Shown one piece after another: positions 8,016 through 17,135 of a stretch of DNA of 51,711 nucleotides. This DNA comes from an uncultured Methanobrevibacter sp. GTDB taxonomy: Archaea; Methanobacteriota; Methanobacteria; Methanobacteriales; Methanobacteriaceae. The stretch covers positions 1-51,711 of the forward strand of contig ONSJ01000009.1 of the NCBI GenBank assembly GCA_900320515.1, written 5' to 3'. The notes under the pieces were generated by a model. That model was not told where the DNA came from and did not search any database. It worked only from the letters and a program-made list of their open reading frames with translations. Positions within the stretch are counted from its first letter, which is position 1. Each line of letters begins with the position of its first letter. Position numbers and translations under genes: made by a program.

Positions 8016-8690
8016 ATGATAGGCAATGACTGGGATTTGGCTTTAGAGGATGAATTTGAAAAGGACTATTTTTTAAGGGTCATGGATTTTGTAGACAGCG
8101 AGTATGAAACTAAAACGATTTATCCTCCATATGATGAGATATTCAATGCATTCAAGTTCACACCGTTAAGTAACGTTAAGGTGGTTATTTTGGGCCAGGA
8201 CCCATATCATGAAGCCGGCCAGGCACACGGCCTGGCGTTTTCAACCCCTGACGGCAGACCGATTCCAAGATCATTGAAAAACATATTCAAGGAGATAAAT
8301 TCAGAATACGATTATCCCATTCCCGAATCAGGTTGTCTTGAAAAATGGGCAAAGCAGGGTGTCTTTTTGCTTAATACCGTTTTGACAGTACAAGACGGTA
8401 ATGCCAACTCCCACAGCAAATGCGGTTGGCAGACTTTCACAGACAATGTGATTAAAATATTGAACAGCCAGGAACAACCCATTGTATTTCTGCTTTGGGG
8501 AAAACAGGCCGAAAAGAAAAAGGAATTGATTACAAACCCGAATCATTTGGTCTTGATTACATCACACCCCTCACCATTTTCAGCAAGACGGGGATTTTTC
8601 GGCTGCAATCATTTTAAAATGGCTAATGAATTTTTAAGGAAAAATGAAATGGAAGAAATAGATTGGAATTTGGTCCAATCCTTTTTTTAG
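8016..8690 (+). CDS. ung: Uracil-DNA glycosylase, family 1 (Ung)
   Basis: The 224-aa enzyme excises uracil from DNA at the first step of base excision repair. It closely follows the bacterial Ung pattern: water-activating motif GQDPYH with catalytic Asp62, HGLAFS, FLLNTVLTV, the uracil-binding region, and the DNA-intercalation loop HPSPFSARRGFFGCNHF with His184. Length matches E. coli Ung. AGGAAG precedes ATG 8016. Most archaea use family 4 or 5 enzymes, so this family-1 gene is probably of bacterial origin. It is convergent with the next gene, with only 3 bp between their stop codons. Confidence 0.95.
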   Translation: MIGNDWDLALEDEFEKDYFLRVMDFVDSEYETKTIYPPYDEIFNAFKFTPLSNVKVVILGQDPYHEAGQAHGLAFSTPDGRPIPRSLKNIFKEINSEYDYPIPESGCLEKWAKQGVFLLNTVLTVQDGNANSHSKCGWQTFTDNVIKILNSQEQPIVFLLWGKQAEKKKELITNPNHLVLITSHPSPFSARRGFFGCNHFKMANEFLRKNEMEEIDWNLVQSFF

Positions 8691-8693
8691 TCT

Positions 8694-9293
8694 TCAGGTC
8701 ATTACACCGAAATTTATTCCATTGCTTCCAAAGGATACGAATGAATGGTGTCCCTTATCCTTTGCAGGATAGTCATATACCTGTGACTCAATTGAATTCA
8801 CAATCTTATAATTTTTATATTCGTCATTTAGGATGTCATAGAATTCCTTATGTGTGAATTTGGAATCGGATGATGACTTGACGATTTCCTTGATTGTTGG
8901 GGTTATCTTATTTCCCCTCCAAGCTATATAGTAGAATTCCTCACCGGATGAAAACCACAGCTTTGAGTTGTTTTTCTCGTCGTGCCTGTCATATGTGGTG
9001 AAGTGGATGGCGTCATGGCCTTCAACCTTGACTTTTTTTGCCTGGTTGTGTTCAATGAAATATCCGTAAAGGTCCATTATTGCCGGATTTACATAGCGTA
9101 TGGTGAAAACATCGATGTCCTCGTCAAATTCATACATGTGAAAGTCGCTCTGATAGGGATTTTCGTATTGGGGAGGTATCTTGAACTCCTCATATCCTAC
9201 AGTGGCTGTTGTCCAATTGGACGAATCAATTGCGCTGACCGCTCCAACCAGTATGGTCAAGGCCATGAGAAAAAACAAAATTTTTCTAATCAT
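8694..9293 (-). CDS. Secreted protein of unknown function, 199 aa
   Basis: The protein begins with a clear signal peptide: IRK, a hydrophobic core and a likely cut after GAVSA (about residue 21). The mature part is acidic and aromatic-rich with no recognised domain; it contains 'HMYEFDEDIDVFTIRY' and 'SGEEFYYIAWRG'. It is one of at least five small secreted proteins in this window that share a similar signal peptide ending. It is convergent with ung. It is probably exported by the Sec pathway and released or loosely held at the cell surface. Confidence 0.7.
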   Translation of the reverse strand: MIRKILFFLMALTILVGAVSAIDSSNWTTATVGYEEFKIPPQYENPYQSDFHMYEFDEDIDVFTIRYVNPAIMDLYGYFIEHNQAKKVKVEGHDAIHFTTYDRHDEKNNSKLWFSSGEEFYYIAWRGNKITPTIKEIVKSSSDSKFTHKEFYDILNDEYKNYKIVNSIESQVYDYPAKDKGHHSFVSFGSNGINFGVMT

Positions 9294-9474
9294 GATAATA
9301 TATTATAATAACCCCATTATTAAATAATTTGAAAAGTTCATATAGATGGATGAATTGCTAATGAGATGGTTTTGGCTGTAATTGATTTTAATTGGATGAG
9401 GAAGCAATTAAATCATATAGAAAATTCAAGCTTATATTTTAATGGACTAATTCTTCAATGATTTTGGGTAGAAA

Positions 9475-10041
9475 TCATATGACAATCTCGAAATCGATTT
9501 TTCTGTTTTCTCTTCTTCTTGAATCCATATCGACAAAGTCATATACAAGCGGGTTTTTTATCAATGTTTTCCATACTTCAAATGTTTCCGTTAGAAAATC
9601 ATCCCTGAAGCGGATGTGCCTTTCAATAATTGGACATTCGTATGGAAATTCGCTTGCATCCAATACCAGATGAAATTCGCCGTTTTTGGATATGTGGGGC
9701 ACCAGGGGAAATGTCCTGCATTGTATTGGCCTGATGGATCTGTCGCATCTTGGAGGATTTATGCATTTGACAAGGCAAACATCCCCTTTCCATGAATGGG
9801 GGAAGTCCAACTCTTTTGCATCAATATAATACAGTTCAAATTCATCGTTGTCCTCATACATCAGCTCTTCGCCAGGCATAAGAAATAGTGCAAGGTCCTC
9901 ATTGGGATATTCCTCACTGTCAAAGACACAGCATATCTCACCACATAATTTTCCGCAATCGAAATCAACTGGTGAAACCTTATCCAATCTTCGGTAAATT
10001 TTTTCAATAGATTTTTTATTAACTTTTGTTGAATTTTCCAT
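9475..10041 (-). CDS. YkgJ-type cysteine-cluster protein
   Basis: The 188-aa protein has the Cys pattern of the YkgJ/UPF0153 family of putative zinc- or iron-chelating proteins (PF03692): CGKLCGEICC near residues 25-34, then CLVKC, PPRC and QCRTFPL in mid-protein. The IQCRTFPL segment with preceding Arg is the family signature. The role is unknown; members are thought to bind a metal or Fe-S cluster. The start MENSTK has no Shine-Dalgarno, and a TATA-like TATTTAAACC lies about 25 nt upstream, so a leaderless message is likely. Confidence 0.85.
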   Translation of the reverse strand: MENSTKVNKKSIEKIYRRLDKVSPVDFDCGKLCGEICCVFDSEEYPNEDLALFLMPGEELMYEDNDEFELYYIDAKELDFPHSWKGDVCLVKCINPPRCDRSIRPIQCRTFPLVPHISKNGEFHLVLDASEFPYECPIIERHIRFRDDFLTETFEVWKTLIKNPLVYDFVDMDSRRRENRKIDFEIVI

Positions 10042-10388
10042 ATTTTTTTAATTGTTTTTAAGGTTTAAATAGGTTATTATAGTGGAAATGGCAAAAAATA
10101 ATTAATTTGATTTAAATTGTCGGATTTTTATTAAACTACTTTAAATATGGCTATTTTATATATAATACTTCTTAAATCTATTAATTATTCTAATATAGTT
10201 ATAAATTATATGCATTTTCATATTATAATTACTTAAATCATTATTTTGATTTTTAAATACTTTTAGTTCTTAAAAGATTATTTCATATATTTTAATCTTT
10301 TTATAGTCAAATTCAAATGGATGCTATTTGTAAACTTAATATTCATAAAGTATTAAGCTTATTTTTTAAAATTAAGTAATTTTAAATT
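10042..10388. other. AT-rich intergenic region upstream of surface protein 1
   Basis: No gene is seen here. The left end holds the promoter of the YkgJ gene (minus strand). From about 10330 the sequence is recognisably similar to the region at about 16975-17034 before the second surface protein, for example a shared TTATTTTTTAAAAT run, so the upstream control regions are also duplicated. Confidence 0.5.
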
Positions 10389-10424
10389 GATTTAGCTAAT
10401 AAAAAGGTTTATATAAGATATTTG
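10389..10424 (+). promoter_or_regulatory. Surface-protein promoter 1 (36-bp core identical to promoter 2)
   Basis: These 36 bases are identical to 17035-17070. They contain a purine-rich BRE-like AAAAAGG directly before the TATA box TTTATATA (10408-10415). Transcription should start about 25 nt downstream, near 10435-10440. Confidence 0.7.
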
Positions 10425-10441
10425 TAATAAATATTGGTGAA

Positions 10442-10457
10442 GTGAGTTTAATCTCAC
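10442..10457 (+). promoter_or_regulatory. 5' leader hairpin, surface protein 1
   Basis: GTGAG / CTCAC forms a 5-bp stem with loop TTTAAT. It starts 34 nt after the first base of the TATA box, so it should sit at the extreme 5' end of the mRNA. The hairpin at 17088-17103 occupies the same place with a compensating T-A to C-G change. Confidence 0.6.
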
Positions 10458-10496
10458 GGATACTATAAAAAAATTCTAAAATGGAGGTAAAATATT

Positions 10497-12825
10497 TTGA
10501 ACAAAAAAATATTACTCACTTTGCTTTTTGCATTGCTTTGTGTTTTATCAATTAGTGCTATTCAAGCAAGTGATGTTAATATAACAGATTCAAATATGAC
10601 AAGTTCTAGCGATGATTCAATTCAACTTGAAAGTGAAAGTCAAACTAGTGAAATAGAATCTGTTAATTCAAATACTTTATCAACTGACAATGAAGAAATT
10701 GTTTTAGAAGAAGATAGTAAAAATCATACGGAATTAACTGACCCAACCAATACTATATATTATAAGGGCTCATACAATGTGACCTTGAAGGATTCAAATT
10801 CAAGCAGCACATTGGCGAACAAACCTGTTAATTTTGTAATTGATAATGTTAATTATGTTGCCAATACTGATGACAATGGCGTTGCCAGCTTAAATCTGAC
10901 ATTGACACCGGGAAAATACAGCGTAACTGCTTATTTTGCAGGTGACGATACATTCTACATTAGAAATATTGTCTACCGTCAAAGCGGCGGACATCACAAA
11001 ATACTATAAGGGAAGCACACAGTATAGTGCTACATTCTATGATAGTTACGGCAACGTTTTAGCAAATAGAGATGTGACTATTACTGTTAATGGAAAATCC
11101 TACACCAAAAAGACTAATGCCAATGGTGTGGCAAGCGTTCCGGTCAACTTAAAGCCTGGAACTTATAAGGTTACTTCAACCGATCCAATAACAGGATATC
11201 AGGTAACAACCACTTTCAAGATTTTGCCTACAGTCAGCGCAACCACTCTCAAGAAGGTTGCAGGTGACAACAAGAAATTCACCGCAAAATTCTACAAGAG
11301 CAACGGTAAGGCATTGGCTAAAAAAACTATTAAGTTCAAGCTTAAAGGTAAAATCTACAAAGTAAAAACCAATGCTAATGGTAAGGCAAGTTTATCTGTA
11401 AAAAATCTTAAAAAAGGAACATATACAATTTATTGTTATAATACAGACGGATCCTACAAGACCTTCAAAATAAAGGTTTACAAGAAAGTATCCACTACAT
11501 TAACAACAAAACATTATACCTTCCTTAAAAAGGATAAGAAAACAATCAAGGCCACATTGAAAAATAGTTTAGGTTATGCTCCAACTTCTGGTAAAATAAT
11601 CAAAATCAAAATCAATGGAAAAACCTACACTAAAAAGACTAATAGTAAAGGAGTAGTTTATCTTAAATTGCCTTCCTTGAAAAAAGGTGTATATAAAGTC
11701 AAATACACATTTTCAGGAACAAGCAATTATAAGGCTTCAAAAGCTAATTATCTAGTTACAGTACTCACTACCAAAAATTCAGTACTGAGTGTAAAAAGTA
11801 CTACAACCTTTGGTTATGGGGCCGGTACTCCATTTAAAGTAGCGGCTACTGCTGGAGGTGTTGCTTTAGCTAAAAGAACAATAACTTTTGAAGTTGATGG
11901 TAACACTTATACCAAAACTACCAATAATAACGGAATAGCATCACTTCCAATAAAATTGGAACTTGGTAACTATACTATTAAATATTCACTCAAGCAGGAA
12001 TCAAAAGTAAATGGAAAGTCCGCAATTACTCCTATAACAGTAAAACTAAGAAGCGAATCAAAGCTTACTTGGAAAAGCGGGTCTTCATTTTCAGGTTCAC
12101 CGCAAACATTTAAAGTATTGTTAACCGATTTGGATGGTAAGGCTATTTCAGGACAAACTATTAAGGTAATTATCAATTCTAAAACATATTCTGCCACTAC
12201 TGCCTCAAACGGATATGCCTCAATTAAGGCAACCGCCCCTGTAGGAAAATATACTGTTACTGTTAAATTTGAGGGTAGTAACGAATACCTTCCTAATTCA
12301 ACAACAGCATCAGTTAGTATCACTACTTCAACCGATATCAAAGGTGTAACTGAAAAGAACACCATTGATAATTTGGCCCCTTATCTTAAGTCAACCACCA
12401 ACTGTCAGGTTGGAAACTCAAAGATTAAATCAAAAGTCAATTCAGTAACTAGTGGTTTAACCAGTGATTATGCAAAAGCAGAAGCTATATATAATTACGT
12501 AAGGGATTCAATATCATACAGTTTCTATTATGATACCAAATTCGGTGCTGCAGGTACATTAAGTGCAGGAAGAGGTAACTGTGTTGACCAAGCACACTTG
12601 TTGGTTGCTATGTATAGAACAGCAGGTCTTCCAGCTAGGTATGTTCATGGAACATGCAGATTCTCAAGTGGAAGTACATACGGTCACGTATGGGCGCAAG
12701 TTCTGATTGGAGATACTTGGATTTGTGCAGATCCGACTAGTACTAGAAACTCTTTTGGAAAAATAGTAAATTGGAATACTAAGTCATTTAGTTTGCATAG
12801 CAGATATGCAAGTCTTCCATTCTAA
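10497..12825 (+). pseudogene. Frameshifted adhesin-like surface protein with C-terminal transglutaminase domain
   Basis: A signal peptide (about 1-24, ending IQASDV) leads an acidic Ser/Thr stalk. Then come several Ig-like repeats with the motif KYYKGS, TNANGVAS and LKPGTYKV. The C-terminus is a transglutaminase/C71-like domain with Cys in GRGNCVDQA, His in YGHVWAQ and Asp in ADPTS. Translation from TTG 10497 (GGAGGT 8 nt before) stops at 11007-11009. The rest continues in the next frame to 12825. Removing one T of the TT at about 10960-10961 gives a continuous FYIEILSTVKAADITKYYKGS-like join that matches the paralogue at 17136. The break is either a real inactivation or a sequencing error. 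If intact, the product would be a cell-wall surface protein, perhaps a pseudomurein-acting enzyme. It lacks the pseudomurein-binding repeats of its paralogue. Confidence 0.85.
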
Positions 12826-12828
12826 ATT

Positions 12829-12876
12829 CTATTTTTTCCTTTTTAATATTTTTTAACTTTTTTTAATTATCTTTCA
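12829..12876 (+). terminator. T-run terminator after surface protein 1
   Basis: Four successive T-runs (TTTTTT, TTTTT, TTTTTT, TTTTTTT) follow the stop codon within 50 nt. Tandem U-tracts of this kind are the usual archaeal terminator. Confidence 0.55.
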
Positions 12877-12969
12877 AATTAAATATCAAACTTTTTTTGC
12901 AACCTAAAATCATTATCTGATTAATTTAAATAATAACATTTTCATAATATTAAGTAAATAGGTGAGAAA

Positions 12970-13401
12970 ATGTTTAAAAAAATAATTTTGTTTTTACTGT
13001 TTGCCATGATGATTGTGGGGGCTGTGAGTGCAGCTGACCAAACAAGTTTCAAGACACCAACCAATTTTGAGGACATTGGTGACGGTGTTTACGTATTATA
13101 TGACTCTTTTAAGAATGCAGATGAAATACTGTCTGTTGTAAAGTACAACGCACATGATTGGAAGGATTACATCACCAACGACACCTCCAATAAATATGTT
13201 GTACATAAGGATAAGAACAATACCTATAACTATACTGACGGCAGCGTAAATGAAATAGGCTCCTTTGAACTTATTGAAGTTGAAGGAAACAAATTCATTA
13301 TTGACTTTGCCAAAACCGGCACGGAAAATGATTTGTCGAATACATATTCCAACATGCTCGAGTTCAACAAGCTGAATAACCTAACACCAATAAAAAAATA
13401 A
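12970..13401 (+). CDS. Small secreted protein, 143 aa
   Basis: The signal peptide (KKIILFLLFAMMIVGAVSA, cut near residue 21) is nearly the same kind as in the 8694 gene. The mature 120 residues are acidic with several YxY motifs and no recognised domain. Phrases such as 'ELIEVEGNKFIIDFAKTG' resemble the other small secreted proteins at 30078 and 49435, which suggests a loose family. AGGTGAG precedes ATG 12970. It lies between the two large surface-protein genes. Confidence 0.75.
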   Translation: MFKKIILFLLFAMMIVGAVSAADQTSFKTPTNFEDIGDGVYVLYDSFKNADEILSVVKYNAHDWKDYITNDTSNKYVVHKDKNNTYNYTDGSVNEIGSFELIEVEGNKFIIDFAKTGTENDLSNTYSNMLEFNKLNNLTPIKK

Positions 13402-13577
13402 TTCTTTTTCTACTCTATTTTTTCCATCATCAATATATTTCTTTTCATGTTCAACTAAATATTGCTAATAACTTGTAATTTTACATATTACCATCAATAA
13501 TGCTTTTAAAAATGCAAAGCACTTATATATATCCGGTTTTATAGATATCACTACATTTAATATAGTAGGTTGATGAT

Positions 13578-16500
13578 ATGACAAGTTTTGATTTTTTAAA
13601 AAGTTTTAACAGAGAGTTATATGAAATTGGTGTGAAACTGGAAGAGGATGCGTTAAACTCCCCAAGGGCTGTGACAGCAGATGCAACATTATTTTTAGAA
13701 AATTTGGTTAAGGACATATATAGGATTTCAAACAAAAAGCTTGAAAAGCATTTGAAATCATTTTATAAAAAGGTGGATAACCTTTATAGGTCAGGGGTTA
13801 TAAGCTACATCTATAAAAACAAGCTCCAGGAGGCATACAGCCTCAGGAACAAAATCCATAAGGAATCTCTCGAATCAGCAGAAGAAAAAAAGCTGGCATT
13901 CGACCTGCATAAGAGACTATACTACATTTCAAAAAAGTATTTCAGGGATTTCTGTGAAAATGAGGCTTACATAAGCATCCCCGATTACAAAAAGCCAGCC
14001 CAAATCGATATCCATTTTGAAAACTGCATCATCTGCGGAAATTCAAACAAAAAATCCATGTCAAACATGTGCAAGATATGCAATCAGAAAATAGAAAATG
14101 CCAATTTCATGCTGAGCATTCAAAATACTTTCAATGACTCTCCATTTACAAGGCAGGACCTTATTGAATTTGGAATCAATGAGAGTCGGGCAATTCTGCT
14201 TTTGATGGACCTGTCAAGATTCGATGCTGTAACAAATGACGGCGAGTATTATACAATTCACAGGGATAATTTCAATGAGTATCTCCATGAGATTGACCAG
14301 TATATTGAAATAGGGATACTGATTACAAGATTTTACAGGAACGAGATTTCAGCAGCTGAAATAAAGAAGACCCCTGAATACATAAAAGGATGCAAGGACC
14401 AGTTGCCCTACAGGGAATTCTTCAAGCTTGCAACGGCAAAGATAGAAAAGTCATTCGAAGATGCGCTTTTGCAGTCAAAAGACATCAAAAGGAGCATGAG
14501 GAAATCATCGATGAATGAGCTGGATGTCAAATACTGGTTTCACCGTGAAAAGGAATCATTCAACGAAGGCATAATCAATGATGCATTCATATTATATAAC
14601 AAGATATTGATTGATGATTTCTTTAAAATGAAAATGAAAAGCAATGAGGACGATGAGGATATATTAATCAGGCTACATATTCCAAAAGACGTATATTGCT
14701 TTTGGAAAACTCATTTTATTGCAGGCAAGTTCACAAAGAAAAACAAAAACTTCAAAAGGGATTTGATTATATCTGAACTCAAAAACAACAGAACATTGAA
14801 TGAAGCCTTAAAGTCAGCGAAGGTAACAAGAGAGGATTTCGAAAAGATGTATCGTATCTCACAGGATGCTAATGATGAATTCTATCAGGAATTCAACAGG
14901 GAATACATAGAAAAAAGACAAAAATCAATAGTAAGACATCTCAAGAATCACAATTTGAACAGGGCAATCAGGCTGTCAAAGATTACCAAAACCGAGTTTC
15001 TTAAATGGTACTATGAAGGTGAAAAAGGATTGTCAGACTTTTACGTTAAAACAACCGAATTGTTGATGGAGAAATATATTGAATACCGCAAAAACGATTG
15101 GAACAAGCGGGATATCCTCAAAAAGATCAATATTTCAAAAGACATGTACAATTCATGGTCAAAGCATGAGGAACTATACCACCAATTTGAAAGTATGAAT
15201 GCAAAAATCACATCCGACCTGATAAAAAGGGGACGAATCATAAATGGAATAAAGGAAGGCAAAACCAAGCAGGAAGCCATTTTTTATGCAAACCTTACGC
15301 CAAGGGAATTTGTGGAAATTTACAATACGAGCAGGAGAGAGAAAACCGAGTTTTATTTAAGATTTGATGTTGAATATGAAAAAAGCAGGAAAAAATTATT
15401 CATAGAACTCATTAAACAGGATGATTTCTACAACGCCATACAGAAGTGCGAAATATCCCAAAGGGAATTTAACGAATGGTACTTTAAGGACCAGGACAGG
15501 TTCATATCAACAAGAAAAGCCAGCCTTTTTTACTTAAGCACCACATATGAACTGATGGACAAATATGTCAAGGCAAGAATCAGCGGCAAAAACAAGCCGG
15601 ACGCCGCCAAAAGTGTCGGGCTGTCAAACATGACAATAAATAAGTGGCTGAACCATCCTGAATTCGACATATTCGATGAATTTGCAAAAAGAATCAGGCA
15701 TCTAACCATCAATTTGGTTGTAGATGGTTTCAATCAAGGAAAATCCAAGATTGAAGTGTCCGAGCTTTGTGACATCTCCATCAAAACGATTGATGAGTTC
15801 ATTGAACTTGGTCAGAATGGATTCAAGAAATATGAGGAACTCCTTTACTTATATGAAAACAGGGTCATTCCAAAACATCTGGACATATTCCTTAATGATT
15901 TTCAGACAAAATCCCTATTCAAATCATTAAAGCATGCCAAACTAAGCAAAGAGGAACTTGACCATTACTATGATTTGGGAAAGGAGGGGGATGAACAGTT
16001 CAAGGATTTCTATCATGACTTTTTCGATGTTAAGATAAACCTCCTTGTAGATAACATTCTTTCAAAAAAATCCCTGAAAATCTCTTTGAAAAACTCATAT
16101 CTGTCAAGGGAGGAATATGAAGAGAATAAGGAATACATTGAAGACATCATCCTGATGGAAAGGATAATGATAATCGCTGATGGAATCAACAAGAACAAAA
16201 CAACAGGTGTCAAACTGGCCAAATCAGTTGGAATCAGTGTTGATGAAATCTATGAATGGTATGTCAGAGGAAAGGATGGGGAAGAAAGATTCAGGATTTT
16301 TTCACAGATTTTTGAGTTGGGAGTTGTTCTTCCAAGGGTACTGGCATTCAAAAAGGCCCGAGATATTGGAATACCTGTAAAGTTTCTAAACAAAAAGCTT
16401 AAAAAAGACTTGGGCAGTGCAGATTACAGGAACTGGCAGGAGCATGACATCATCAATCAAAGACTGGAATTCACTGAAAGTGACGGTGAAAGCATTGACG

Positions 16501-16652
16501 AGAAAAAAGTCAAGAATTTCCTGGAAAAATCCGAATTATTTGCCCTCAAAGACAGAAAAATCAAATCTAAAGATTTAAAAAAATTAAAAGAATTTTTAAA
16601 TGACAAATCAATGCCTGTTGTTGAAATTTCCATTGTTGACAATGCCAATTAA
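13578..16652 (+). CDS. Giant cytoplasmic protein with about ten tandem helix-turn-helix repeats
   Basis: No known family covers this 1024-aa protein. The N-terminal 1-110 resembles DUF4145 (ALFLENLVKDIYRI..., LRNKIHKE). A four-Cys zinc knuckle follows at about 151-171 (CIICG...CKIC), then a winged-helix-like segment (about 190-240). From about 397 to 940 come ten or eleven degenerate repeats of 45-60 residues. Each has a short helix, a turn with Ala-Lys-x-(V/I/L)-(T/S/G), and a recognition-like helix ending in W/F-Y: 'ALKSAKVTREDFEKMY', 'AIRLSKITKTEFLKWYY', 'AAKSVGLSNMTINKWL', 'GVKLAKSVGISVDEIYEWYV'. No signal peptide or membrane helix is visible, so it should be cytosolic and may bind nucleic acid along its length. 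The ATG at 13578 follows GTTGATGAT. It sits between two surface-protein genes and could regulate them, but this is only inferred from position. Confidence 0.8.
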   Translation: MTSFDFLKSFNRELYEIGVKLEEDALNSPRAVTADATLFLENLVKDIYRISNKKLEKHLKSFYKKVDNLYRSGVISYIYKNKLQEAYSLRNKIHKESLESAEEKKLAFDLHKRLYYISKKYFRDFCENEAYISIPDYKKPAQIDIHFENCIICGNSNKKSMSNMCKICNQKIENANFMLSIQNTFNDSPFTRQDLIEFGINESRAILLLMDLSRFDAVTNDGEYYTIHRDNFNEYLHEIDQYIEIGILITRFYRNEISAAEIKKTPEYIKGCKDQLPYREFFKLATAKIEKSFEDALLQSKDIKRSMRKSSMNELDVKYWFHREKESFNEGIINDAFILYNKILIDDFFKMKMKSNEDDEDILIRLHIPKDVYCFWKTHFIAGKFTKKNKNFKRDLIISELKNNRTLNEALKSAKVTREDFEKMYRISQDANDEFYQEFNREYIEKRQKSIVRHLKNHNLNRAIRLSKITKTEFLKWYYEGEKGLSDFYVKTTELLMEKYIEYRKNDWNKRDILKKINISKDMYNSWSKHEELYHQFESMNAKITSDLIKRGRIINGIKEGKTKQEAIFYANLTPREFVEIYNTSRREKTEFYLRFDVEYEKSRKKLFIELIKQDDFYNAIQKCEISQREFNEWYFKDQDRFISTRKASLFYLSTTYELMDKYVKARISGKNKPDAAKSVGLSNMTINKWLNHPEFDIFDEFAKRIRHLTINLVVDGFNQGKSKIEVSELCDISIKTIDEFIELGQNGFKKYEELLYLYENRVIPKHLDIFLNDFQTKSLFKSLKHAKLSKEELDHYYDLGKEGDEQFKDFYHDFFDVKINLLVDNILSKKSLKISLKNSYLSREEYEENKEYIEDIILMERIMIIADGINKNKTTGVKLAKSVGISVDEIYEWYVRGKDGEERFRIFSQIFELGVVLPRVLAFKKARDIGIPVKFLNKKLKKDLGSADYRNWQEHDIINQRLEFTESDGESIDEKKVKNFLEKSELFALKDRKIKSKDLKKLKEFLNDKSMPVVEISIVDNAN

Positions 16653-16689
16653 GACTAAAATTTTCCAAGATTTTTTAAATGTTCAGTTT

Positions 16690-16718
16690 GCTACCAATAT
16701 TTTGGAAATATTGGTGGC
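16690..16718. terminator. Long near-perfect hairpin after the HTH-array gene
   Basis: GCTACCAATATTT and AAATATTGGTGGC form a 13-bp stem (one G-U pair) with a 3-nt TGG loop, 38 nt after the stop codon at 16652. T-runs downstream are weak, so it may be a terminator, a 3'-end stabiliser or a small RNA. Confidence 0.5.
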
Positions 16719-17034
16719 CATTTATAAATCTTTTATAGAAAATTTAGAAAAACTCTTTTTAAGAACCTATTTTTCAAAATAACCAATAACTTCCATCATC
16801 ATGCCATTCGATTGCTTTTAAACTCAAGATTCCTGATTTGATTCTTATTAATTCCATTTAACTTTAATGCATGTCTTAAAAAATTAATGATTTAAGTTCT
16901 GTTAAATTAAACTGCTTAATATATTCTTTCATATGCTATAAGCTTTTTATTGTTAAATCTAAGTAAAAATCATTTCAATGCAATATTTTCATAATGTATT
17001 AACTTTATTTTTTAAAATCAAACTCATTTAATGG
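16719..17034. other. AT-rich intergenic region upstream of surface protein 2
   Basis: No gene is seen. The right half (from about 16975) shows patchy similarity to the upstream region of surface protein 1, which implies a duplicated control region. Confidence 0.45.
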
Positions 17035-17070
17035 GATTTAGCTAATAAAAAGGTTTATATAAGATATTTG
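17035..17070 (+). promoter_or_regulatory. Surface-protein promoter 2
   Basis: The core is identical over 36 bases to 10389-10424, with AAAAAGG (BRE-like) before TATA box TTTATATA (17054-17061). The duplicate points to common regulation of the two large surface proteins. Confidence 0.7.
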
Positions 17071-17087
17071 CATTATATAATATTTAA

Positions 17088-17103
17088 GCGAGAATAATCT
17101 CGT
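17088..17103 (+). promoter_or_regulatory. 5' leader hairpin, surface protein 2
   Basis: GCGAGA / TCTCGT forms a 6-bp stem (outer pair G-U) with a 4-nt loop. It begins exactly 34 nt after the first TATA base, as in the other copy. Sequence differs but pairing is kept. Confidence 0.6.
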
Positions 17104-17135
17104 AGATATTAATTTTGTTATGGGGGTAAATTATT

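Noticed and set aside
10750..12300. Repeated short motifs could be a CRISPR array
   Set aside because: They encode repeated Ig-like protein modules (KYYKGS, TNxNGxAS) and are not uniform direct repeats with unique spacers.
11970..12365. 131-codon minus-strand frame inside surface protein 1
   Set aside because: It is a shadow of the plus-strand transglutaminase region, which shows a catalytic triad and repeat motifs.
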